Positions 12,923 to 20,991 of a stretch of 64,000 nucleotides of DNA are shown here, piece after piece (positions within the stretch are counted from its first letter, which is position 1; each line of letters starts with the position of its first letter). The stretch comes from Fragum whitleyi (lineage: Eukaryota; Mollusca; Bivalvia; Cardiida; Cardiidae), in contig OX411558.1 of assembly GCA_948146395.1 (NCBI GenBank), forward strand, positions 53,143,622-53,207,621, read 5' to 3'. The notes beneath the pieces are model-generated. The model was not told where the DNA came from and made no database searches. It worked only from the letters and a program-made list of their open reading frames with translations. Both the position numbers and the translations under genes were made by a program.

Positions 12923-13064
12923 ATTTTATAGGAGGCAAATCTTTGACAGTACAAAAGAATCTTTTATCTATTAGGCTTCAGTTTACTATCAAGCTTTCGT
13001 GGCGGGGGATGTCCATGTCCAACATGGCTCTTGTTTTTGTGACAATGACTTATTCGGGGAGCAT
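12923..13064 (+). mobile_element. R3 TIR element, right part
   Basis: Continuation of the element begun at 6,469. It ends with TTCGGGGAGCAT, the perfect inverse of the left end. A further palindromic motif, CCGTCTCCGACGG, lies just outside. Confidence 0.6.
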
Positions 13065-13724
13065 AATCCGTCTCCGACGGCTCTTGTTTACTTCTAAAAC
13101 AGACTGTTATTAATTAGATTATGGACTTTAGAATTTAAAAAAAAAATGACCATGAACTTTAATCTTTAGTCAAGTGCTTTTTATGACAAGCAGCAGTTTG
13201 GACGAGCTATGTTGTCCAAAGACAACGCTTGGTCAAGCTCACACGGGAAATTTTGAAAATGGAAAATATTGTTTCATGAACACATCTTGTTTATTATTAT
13301 GCTACCTTATGTCAACGTATTTTGGTATCATCCCCAGCTGTCTGTGGATATGTCTCCCGAGTCCCCATATCTCCCGCAGACTCTGCGGATTGTTTTGAAA
13401 GAAAAAAAAAAAGAAAAAAAGATTTTTATCATTACTCATTCTTTCCCATGAGACCCTTCAGGTGTCACCTTGCTTGCATTTCAATACGGACCCTAGATAT
13501 ACATTTTTTTTAAAGTATAATTAGAGTCCCTGATTTCATTGAAGAAAAATCGAGACATCTTTGCTACATGATATTAAATTATAAGGCATGAAGGGCATAT
13601 TTTTGATTTCATGGAAGTATGAATCCACCTTGGAACTGACCTATTCTTTAATTTCAATTAATCTTCTCTCATTTCTCTCCCGCGAAACCCTTCAGGTGTC
13701 GCTTATCTGGTAATTCTTGAATCA
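13065..13724. other. No gene recognised
   Basis: AT-rich DNA with poly-A runs. Two short similar segments (CCCTTCAGGTGTC at about 13,455 and 13,689) indicate an old duplication but no identifiable element. Confidence 0.4.
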
Positions 13725-13998
13725 TATCTTTCTAGAACGTCTTACTAATTTTTTAACCGTATCTTTCTAGAACGTCTTACGCAGCGTGTTCTTTTTTAAT
13801 TTAATGATGATGTAACCATATGCAATGAAGCAAACAATCACGACCATGTCTAAAAATAGCAAGTATGGTTATACAACGTGACTAAACTAGAACGTCTTAC
13901 TAATTTTTGAACCGTATCTTTCTAGAACGTCTTACGCAGCATGTTCTTTTTTAATTTTATGATGAAGTAAGTATGGTTATACAACGTGACTAAACAGA
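13725..13998 (+). repeat. Direct duplication at the left border of element P1
   Basis: Two copies of a block containing TCTAGAACGTCTTAC, AACCGTATCTTTCTAGAACG and ACGCAGC.TGTTCTTTTTTAATTT, the first (to about 13,886) holding an extra stretch of about 50 bp. Both copies end GGTTATACAACGTGACTAAAC. It lies directly upstream of the first gene of P1. The motif ACGTCTTACGCAGCGTG (13,772-13,788) has an inverted near-match at 25,611-25,627, so this may be a remnant of a terminal repeat. Confidence 0.6.
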
Positions 13999-14093
13999 CT
14001 TAAACTGGTTTCAAAACCGGTACAAACTGGAATAAGTAGGACGCGAGCATGCGCAAATAAACTTTCTTGACACGTAGTCTGAATTTTTTGCTG

Positions 14094-14100
14094 TATAAAA
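14094..14100 (+). promoter_or_regulatory. TATA box of the P1 PC4-like gene
   Basis: TATAAAA lies 119 bp upstream of the ATG at 14,213 and is preceded by GC-containing sequence in an otherwise AT-rich stretch. The equivalent gene in P3 also has a TATA box (TATAAAAAT at about 42,632) roughly 50 bp before its ATG. Confidence 0.5.
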
Positions 14101-14212
14101 ACTGAGGACTGAGAAGGCCAAGTCATCATTCTGCTCTCGAAGGTACTAAGTTTTGGAAATAATTTTCATAATTTCGTAAGTGCTATTTTCTTTTTTCGAC
14201 TTCGGGGAAAAA

Positions 14213-15061
14213 ATGGAAACCATATACAATGATGATGGATCTTTAAATAAATTGAAATTCAAGTTAACAAGCACGAAGGAACAGTGTTTGTCTACATGGA
14301 ACAGCACTGCCATACTTCACATAAATTGTAGAAAAGACTGTTTTTCGGATTATGGTGGTTTTGATAAATCTAAGTCAAAATCCATTTCCGTTCGATGGGA
14401 TACTGCACAAGAGTTAAGAAAGGCGTTACAAGAAATGGAACAATATGTTCCACAGATGATAACTAAGGTTAGTTATATATACTTCAAATTTAGAAATTAT
14501 TATCAAATCATTCACCTTAAGTAACAAATTAAATAAACGATTGTATTACTTTCTGATAAAATTTAGATTAAGAAAAACTTCATATAATTTTAATTAGTCA
14601 TTTCACCACGAGTGGATTTTTCTTTTTTTCTAATATTTTTGAGTTCTTTTTACCTTCAATAAACTTTGATATTAATTTTTCAATTACTTTCTTTTTTTTC
14701 TTAAAACCATCCTCTCTAGTACATGGCATTTTATCAAAAAAAATTTTAATCTTCTGTCTTTTTCTTAAAAAAAACACCCTCTCTAGTACATGACATTTTA
14801 TTTTAAAACATTTTGTCTATTTATACTATCTTTCGAAGAATTTACCATTATTTATAGACATAGAAAAAAATAATGAAATGTTCACCATTTTTTTTTATAG
14901 AAATTCAAAAAACAAATCAAACATTAGAAATCAATAAAAGAAATCATGATTGTTTTTAGGTTGAAGGACAGGGCAATATTCTACCCCCTCCACCATATAT
15001 TGACCCTAGTCAAGGAGTCCAGTTCAGACTAAAAATAAAGGGGCTTCACAGCACATGGTAG
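14213..15061 (+). CDS. PC4-like ssDNA-binding protein of P1 (two exons)
   Basis: Exon 1 (14,213-14,467, 85 codons) encodes a beta-rich segment with HINC, then FDKSKSKSISVRWDTAQELRKAL. This resembles the transcriptional coactivator PC4/SUB1 C-terminal domain (pattern V.I..Y......GKKGISL...QW..LKE). A donor AAG/GTTAGT follows. The acceptor TTTTTAG at 14,953-14,959 leads into exon 2 (14,960-15,061), which stays in frame for 33 residues, is proline-rich (ILPPPPYIDP) and ends in TAG. The predicted product is 118 residues. Two paralogues in the window (25,717 and 42,688) carry the same domain and an intron at the same place, which supports the splice model. PC4 proteins bind single-stranded DNA and act in transcription; the role here is inferred. 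An R1 element lies 100 bp downstream. Confidence 0.6.
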
Positions 15062-15160
15062 TTCAGACTAGTAGTCAGAAACCCTACATTGCAACTAAAG
15101 TGAACAAATATCAACCATACTAAAAAAACGTGTGTTCATATTTGGAGTGAGTGATTTTTT

Positions 15161-16181
15161 AGCTCCACTGGCTGAAAGCCACTGGGGCTATTGTCATGGC
15201 GTTGTGTCCGTCGTGCGTCCGTCCGTACGTGCGTCCGTGCGTCCGTGCGTCCGGTCGTAAACTTTTTCTTTAAAAATCTTCTCCTCAGAAACTACTGGAT
15301 GAATTTCAACCAAACTTCACAGGAATGATCCTTGGGTGACCCTCTTTCAAAGTTGTTCAAGAAATTTTGATCCAATGAAAAACATGGATTTTATGGGCGT
15401 GGCTAATTTCCAAATATGGTAAAAAGTGACTTTTCTCAGGTTCTAATTCATGGATACCAATTAAATTTTACATGAATGATCCTTGGGTCACTCTCTATCA
15501 GTCTACCAAAAATTATTGTGATCGGATGAAAAATATATATTTTATGGGCGGAGGTCATTTCTGTATATGTTATATAGAGGAAACTTTGAAAATCATTTTC
15601 TCAAAATCTAATTGATAGATATCAACCAAATTTTACATGAATGATCCTTTGCTGCCCCTTAATTAGTCTACAACAAATTAATGTGATCGGATGAAAAATA
15701 TTTATATTATTGGCGGAGGTCATTTCTCTATATGTTATATAGTGGAAACTTTGATAATCATTTTCTCAGAATCTAACCAATAGATATAAACCAAATTTTA
15801 CATGAATGATCCTTGGGTGACCCTTTATCAGTCTACCAAAAATTATTGTGATCGGATGAAAAATTTGTATTTTATGGGCAGAGGTCATTTCGCTATATGT
15901 TATATAGTGGAAACTTTGAAAATGGATGGATATCAATCAAACTTCAATAGTATGATCCTTGGGTGACCCATTATCATGCAGCCAAAAATTATTGTCATTG
16001 GATGAAAAATATGTTTTTTATTGGCATTGGTCATTTCTCTATATGTTAAATTGTGGAAACTTTGAAAATCATTTCAACATCCGTAGAACCCAAAATATCT
16101 AAAAATTTAGACAAAACTTAGATTTTCTATTACAAGAATTTCAAGCCTGTGGAGCGACTCAAGCCATTCATGGCTTTCTAG
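15161..16181 (+). mobile_element. R1 pearl-like element, copy 2 (complete)
   Basis: Left terminus AGCTCCACTGGC...GCCACTGGGGCT forms an imperfect 12-bp hairpin. It is followed by a GTCC/GTGC microsatellite, a linker, then about five tandem units of about 160 bp (GGTCATTTCT..TATATG, GTGGAAACTTTG, TGAATGATCCTTGGGTGACC, TGTGATCGGATGAAAAAT). The right terminus has the palindrome AGCCATTCATGGCT followed by TTCTAG/T. The arrangement of microsatellite plus variable-number tandem core matches pearl/CvA elements of bivalves. The terminal hairpin next to CTAG-T is suggestive of a Helitron-related (HINE) origin. It is inserted between the P1 PC4-like gene and the next gene. Confidence 0.8.
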
Positions 16182-16213
16182 TTTACTTAGGAAATGGATT
16201 ATATAAGATTAGT

Positions 16214-16480
16214 ATGGCACAAGCTCAACTCGATTGTATTGACTTCTCTATTTTAAAACAGAACCATTTGAAAACGTTCATTGCCAATTGAAATATGACA
16301 AAATTACACGTACATTGAATGAATCGGTTTCCTTGACAATAACAAAACAAAATAATAAAAAAGTTATTATTTTGAAAAGTGGTAAAAAACAAGTCAAACC
16401 TCATTATTATACTTTCAATTTACTCTGTGATTCAAAGTTAAGTGTAGCTTTTTTTAGCTGGATATTTAGAGTGCACATTA
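16214..16480 (+). pseudogene. Unknown conserved small protein of P1 (MxQA family), frameshifted
   Basis: Starts MAQAQLDCIDFS and resembles the N-termini at 26,979 (MTQAGVDFAHIK) and 43,387 (MIQASVNIAYLK). The frame breaks after about 24 residues. The continuation from about 16,288 in another frame contains LNESVSLTITKQ, which corresponds to the equivalent segments of the other two copies (VNETLTLKLSK; SDCVTLTIKK). I recognise no family. Its position is constant, between the PC4-like gene and the zinc-finger gene in P1 and P2 and after the PC4-like gene in P3. The spacing to the next ATG (16,485) is only a few bases. Confidence 0.5.
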
Positions 16481-16484
16481 CAAA

Positions 16485-17204
16485 ATGAATAGCAAAAGGA
16501 AAACGAATAGAAAAGATAGTGTATATTGTATTCAGTGTTCCAAACATTTGTTAGTATGTAACTGGAATAGACACTTTAAAAGTAAGGCTCATCAACAAAA
16601 ACTTAAACTGCAGAATGAGATGTATTCAACTTCTTCCAATTTTAGCTTTAGTGATGTTTATGCTCAGACACCAGATGATATACCTCCGCAGATTGTATTT
16701 ACACAAGATGATATTCCTCTGTCATTAATAAATGAATGGTTTGGAGAAGATACTGTTATTTTACCATCATCTAGTGTGTCAAGTGTAGAACCCGTTGTTA
16801 AATGTGAAAATTCTGACTCTGTTAAATGTGAAAATTCTGACTCTGTTAAATGTGAAAATTCTGACTCTGTTAAATGTGAAAATTCTAACTCTGTTAAATG
16901 TGAAAATTCTAACTCTGTTAAATGTGAAAATTCTGATTCTAACCAATCACAATTTGACATCAAATCATTCATAAACAGATTCAAAAATGAAGATATTATG
17001 AATTTTACACCTTCAACTGTTTCCAATCAAACTTCCTACTGTGAAATGGAAGCAGAAACCTCTTCAACTATACCGTTAGACGAAAACAATGAAATGGCTT
17101 TCCTTGCCATTTGGCCGTGTGGAGAGGAGCATAATAATCAGTTGAGTTTTTTAACGTGTTGTGTTTGTAATGAGGATGACTTTCACAATTGGATAGGCTA
17201 TTAA
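16485..17204 (+). CDS. Zinc-finger protein with octapeptide repeats (P1)
   Basis: An intact frame of 239 codons. Residues about 15-36 read CIQCSKHLLVCNWNRHFKSKAH, a C-x2-C-x(11)-H-x5-H finger of the U1/matrin type rather than the classical C2H2 spacing. Downstream is a Ser/Asp-rich region, then six copies of SVKCENSD/N (nucleotides 16,797-16,940), then an Asn/Ser-rich stretch. The last 20 residues contain CCVCNEDDFHNW, possibly part of a second metal site. P2 carries a divergent, broken relative. No known protein matched from memory; a nucleic-acid-binding early or regulatory role is inferred from the finger only. Confidence 0.6.
   Translation: MNSKRKTNRKDSVYCIQCSKHLLVCNWNRHFKSKAHQQKLKLQNEMYSTSSNFSFSDVYAQTPDDIPPQIVFTQDDIPLSLINEWFGEDTVILPSSSVSSVEPVVKCENSDSVKCENSDSVKCENSDSVKCENSNSVKCENSNSVKCENSDSNQSQFDIKSFINRFKNEDIMNFTPSTVSNQTSYCEMEAETSSTIPLDENNEMAFLAIWPCGEEHNNQLSFLTCCVCNEDDFHNWIGY
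16797..16940 (+). repeat. Six tandem 24-bp in-frame repeats
   Basis: Unit GTTAAATGTGAAAATTCTGA plus CTCT, six copies differing only at the GAC/AAC/GAT codon. It encodes SVKCENSD-type octapeptides with one cysteine each. The near-identity of units implies recent expansion or homogenisation. Confidence 0.95.
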
Positions 17205-17275
17205 ACTCCTGACCTATAATTGTTGAAGATACAAACATTTGTTGTCATTTATGATTGTAGGATTTATCTAGATAC

Positions 17276-17727
17276 ATGGAAAGTCAAGAAAGTATGATAA
17301 TGGACGTCAATCATCAAACTTTAAACATTAAACACAGTGCCTACTACAGTTTTGATTCACGATTGAAATCTTTTCAGCTGTGGCCGAAGCAAATTTTACC
17401 CCGTAAATTCGAATTGGCAAAAAGTGGATTTTTTATACAGAACGTGGTGACATTGTGCAATGCTTTTGTTGTGGTATAAAGGTGTGTGATTGGGAACCCA
17501 AGAACAACTGTTTTGAAGAACATTATAAACATTCACCAAAATGTGATTTTCTAGCTATGTTTGGCTTTTTTACATCATTTCCACTGTCTTATACAGATCA
17601 AGATTCTCCTTTATCTACTAACAAGAGTGACAGTGATTGGAGTCTATCAGTAAACACAAGTGACTGTGACTGGAGAGTATTTTCATCACCGCTACCATGG
17701 CAACCACTATGCAAAACTCAACTATGA
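17276..17727 (+). pseudogene. BIR-domain (IAP-like) protein of P1, frameshifted
   Basis: The first frame (from ATG 17,276) carries the N-terminal half of a baculovirus IAP repeat: an arginine and F..WP motif (RLKSFQLWP), then FELAKSGFF. The second frame, from about 17,455, carries the zinc-binding half: QCFCCG, a DWEP tryptophan, EEHYKHSPKC and F. Together these are the expected C-x2-C...H-x6-C ligands. The two halves are out of frame near 17,440-17,455, so this copy is dead as written. After the domain there is a Ser/Asp-rich tail with two similar SDxDW segments; no RING finger is seen. BIR proteins inhibit caspases or regulate cell death in the families known; here the function is inferred from the domain alone. 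Confidence 0.7.
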
Positions 17728-18134
17728 ATCAACAACAAGCAGTACAATTAGCTGCTTCGAGCTTTGATGTGTTATATGCTGAGACCTTGTTGAATGAAAT
17801 GAAAACCTTAGTGAAATTGGCATGTGTTGCCTGTCAATTACAGGATTTATCACAAACTTCAGATTCCTGTTTACATTACAATTTAAAGAGTGTCATAGAA
17901 AATAATTGTCATTAAGCTATTCAATCCATTTCAGAGGATGATATCTTAATGCGGTGGAATAACATTCTAGAGACATACAATATTTCACCAGAACTTTTAG
18001 AACTAATAAAACTTAAATATTACTGCAATGACTGACGTCAGACTATGAAAACAGAGTCATGGTGTAAGAAAATGAAGAAAATAATGTTATCTTTAAATGA
18101 AATCAATAAAAGATTTCCAAACAAAGACATGTAA
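17697..18134 (+). pseudogene. Unknown gene of P1 with two in-frame stops
   Basis: A single frame of about 145 codons from ATG 17,697 (MATTMQNSTMNQQQ) to the TAA at about 18,132. It is interrupted by stops after ENNCH (about 17,913) and after YYCND. Content is mixed helical (LYAETLLNEMKTLVKLACVACQL; ILETYNISPELLELIKLKYY), with a basic C-terminus (KKMKKIMLSLNEINKRF). I recognise no family. It lies between the BIR gene and the packaging ATPase and overlaps the tail of the preceding frame. The 250 bp after it hold nothing recognisable. Confidence 0.4.
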
Positions 18135-18390
18135 TTGACAATAGACACTATTTGCTTTTATAAATCAATTATGTATGGTGTTGGGGGTTGTTAATCTAGT
18201 AAAAATAATATGTATCCTTATATATATGCATTATAGCAATTCTTTTTTCCCCTATGTAATTCTTTACCAAACAGTTTTACCTTTGAAAGCAAAATTTGAT
18301 CAATATATGTAAAGAGATGCCATCGTTAAATCTTGGTCAGTTCAAGAAAAAACGTGTAATCACTTACAATCTCTATTTTTATCAAAGAAA

Positions 18391-18630
18391 ATGGAAAGTG
18401 TTCTTAAATTTGAGTCACCCTGAACAGCTATAGTGTCTGGACCTACAGGATCTGGGAAAACTTTTCTGGTTTATGAACTCTTGAAACATGCTAACGGCGT
18501 CTTTAAAGATCCAACTTCATCAAAATATTACTGTTATGGAGTTTGGCAAATACTTTACGATGACATGAAATCAACCATTCCATCAATTCTGTTTATTGAA
18601 GGATTACCAACCAAAGCAATGCTAGAAACA
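18391..18630 (+). pseudogene. Packaging ATPase (A32/FtsK-HerA type), N-terminal fragment
   Basis: From ATG 18,391 the frame has a TGA at 18,421-18,423, then a Walker A loop SGPTGSGKT, followed by YYCYGVWQ and ILFIEGLP. All of this matches the start of Polinton/adintovirus genome-packaging ATPases. The Walker B region and the rest of the roughly 200-residue domain are missing. The sequence passes directly at about 18,625 into the polymerase frame, so a deletion has joined the two genes. The family role is translocation of viral DNA into capsids. Confidence 0.75.
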
Positions 18631-20422
18631 TGGGCATCCATACGAATATTTCACCTCATTCGAAAAGTTTGACGAGTTAGCATTGCCACCTAGAGAAGCA
18701 TTTTACTCTTCACTTATTCGAGAAACGGTGAGTCAAGAAGACTATGACCATGCTTCAAATGTTTATCAAAAATTTGGGTTAACATCGCTTGGTGAATTTC
18801 ACGATTTATATCTTAAGACTGACGTGGTGCTACTTTGCGACGTGTTTGACTCGTTTCGAAATTTAAGCATGGAACAGTTTGGACTTGATCCATGCCATTT
18901 CATGACATCTCCTGGACTTTCTTGGGCAGCATGTTTAAAGATGACTAATGTCTCTCTAGAGCTAATGACTGACCCGGATCAGATTCTCTTCATTGAGAAA
19001 GCGATGGGAGGGGGTATCTCACAAATCTCTCATCGATATGCAAAAGCAAATAATCCTGAACTGAATGACTATGATCCCACTCTTCCCAATTCTTATCTGG
19101 TTTATCTTGACATGAACAACTTATATACAAAATCAATGAGTCAATTTCTTCCTATTGGCAAATTTCAATGGCTTAATGAAAATGAAATTCAAAGATTTAA
19201 TGTACACTCAATTGAATCTGATAGTGGTTTTGGCTATATACTTGAAGTATCCTTACATTATCCACCCAAACTTCACCACATCCACAATGATTATCCACTA
19301 GCACCCGAAAGAAAAATTGTAACTGATAATGAATTGTCACCTTATGCTATAAAGTTGTGGAAAAAACTACATGTTAAATCCCCTGACGACAAAATGCCTC
19401 CACGAGGAAAAACTGAAAAATTAATTCTGTCGTTGACTGATAAAGACAAATATATTCTTCATTACAGAAACCTACAACTTTAGCTAGAGCTTGGTATGGT
19501 TTTAACAAAAACACATAGAATTTTAAAATTTAAACAAGCTCCATGGATGAAAAATTACATTCAATATAACACCGAAAAACGACTAAAAGCTGGAAGTCCT
19601 TTTGTTCGTAATTTGCACAAATTGTGGAACAATTCAGTTTTTGGGAAAAGTATGGAAAACGTGAGAAAACACCGAGACATATCTCTTGTACATACAGAAG
19701 AACGAGCGCTTAAACTAGCCTCAAAACCGACATATAAATCAAGCAAAATCTTTTCCAAAGACCTTGTTGCAATTGAATTGAATAAAGTTAAAGTGAAACT
19801 AGACAAACCAAGTTATAGTGGTATGTGTATTTTAAACCTAAATAAATTAATCATGTATGAGTTTTATTACAAATATCTAAAACCGAAATATGGAGACCAA
19901 TTACATCTTCTTATGACAGATACTGACAGTTTCTTGTTTCATTGTGAAACGGAAAATATTTATGAGGACATGATGCAAGATAATCATTTGTTTGACTTTT
20001 CTGAATATCCAAAAGATCACCCTATGCAAAGGGATAGAAATAAAATAGTCCTTGGTAAAATGAAAGACGAAACAAAAGGTCAAGCTATTTCTGAATTTGT
20101 GGGGTTAAGGAGTAAAATGTATGCATTTAAATGTAAAAACAAAGAAAGCAAACGAGCTAAAGGTATTTCCAAGGTTACCATAAGAAAAGATCTCACTTTT
20201 GACCATTATAAAAGGGTGTTAGACAAGGAAACAAAGCAACTGTCATCTATGACTGCCATAAGATGTCATGACCATGAATTATTTGTTGAAAATGTCGTTA
20301 AAACAGGCTTATCTGCATTTGATGATAAACGCTATTTAATTGATTCAACAAGAAGTTATTCATATGGCCATTACAAAGTAGCAGAATTGATGTTAGGTTG
20401 TAATATTGAATTAGTATTGTAA
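18626..20422 (+). pseudogene. Protein-primed DNA polymerase B, C-terminal half, one nonsense codon
   Basis: The frame begins at the deletion junction and ends at 20,422 (about 600 codons; full-length relatives exceed 1,000). Visible in order: an Exo III-like YLKTD motif; motif A LDMNNLY (about 19,105-19,125); motif B with NNSVFGK; motif C MTDTDS (about 19,911-19,928); and the RSKMYAFK K-x-Y motif. There is one in-frame TAG at 19,481-19,483, between motifs A and B. The N-terminal region, with Exo I/II and anything upstream, was lost in the deletion that fused it to the ATPase fragment. The family replicates linear genomes from a protein primer. Its convergent neighbour (protease) ends 48 bp downstream on the other strand. 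Confidence 0.9.
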
Positions 20423-20469
20423 GCATAGTTGGAAATATGGATGAAATAAAGAACATATAAAAATTGGTT

Positions 20470-20991
20470 TTACGTTTTTATTAATGATCTACACACTTGA
20501 TTATATGTGGAGTTTCTCGATGTACAATGAGAATAAATGTCACTCATATAGATATATATGAAACCATCATTGGTCATTAGATTGTCACGAATAAATCCAT
20601 TGACAATGTCATTCATGGTTGTCCCTAAAAGACGTTGTCTTAAAAAGAATAAGCAATACAATCCACAAACAGTTGAGTATTCACTCTGTATCTGGACTGT
20701 ATTGAATGTTCTGTATCTAGCATTTTCTTTCATCCATTCATCCCACACTGAATGGTACTCCTTTGGAGGAAATCCATAACTGTCGAAAAATTCCACATGA
20801 TCAGGTCCATTTTGATAAAATGCACACCAATGCTTTCCCGGCAAAGCTTGAACATCCGTATTGATGATGAACCCACATGGATAAGATGTCATTTCAACTT
20901 GAGATAACTGATCTGCAGCGAACACTCCGAGTACATGTTAATATAGTAATGGATCACAATTGATGCAACAATCGAGCTGTGTTGTATCCAT
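20470..20991 (-). pseudogene. Adenain-like cysteine protease, one nonsense codon
   Basis: Starts at the ATG at 20,989-20,991 on the minus strand, overlapping the capsid stop in TAATG. After 17 codons a TAA (20,938-20,940) interrupts it. The rest is open and reads GVFAADQL, then the catalytic histidine in GKHW, the acidic residue in FFDSYG, and the glutamine and cysteine in QIQSEYSTVCGLYC. This is the His-Asp-Cys order of adenovirus protease (ULP1-like fold). The family matures capsid and core proteins. The C-terminal end (about 25 residues after NDGFIY) is less conserved. Confidence 0.85.

Noticed and set aside
15190..15260. Short-period repeats as a CRISPR-like or satellite array
   Set aside because: It is the GTCC/GTGC microsatellite inside R1; there is no repeat-spacer structure.
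16664..17026. Minus-strand 120-codon frame with HLTESEFS repeats
   Set aside because: Exact antisense shadow of the 24-bp repeat array in the zinc-finger gene.
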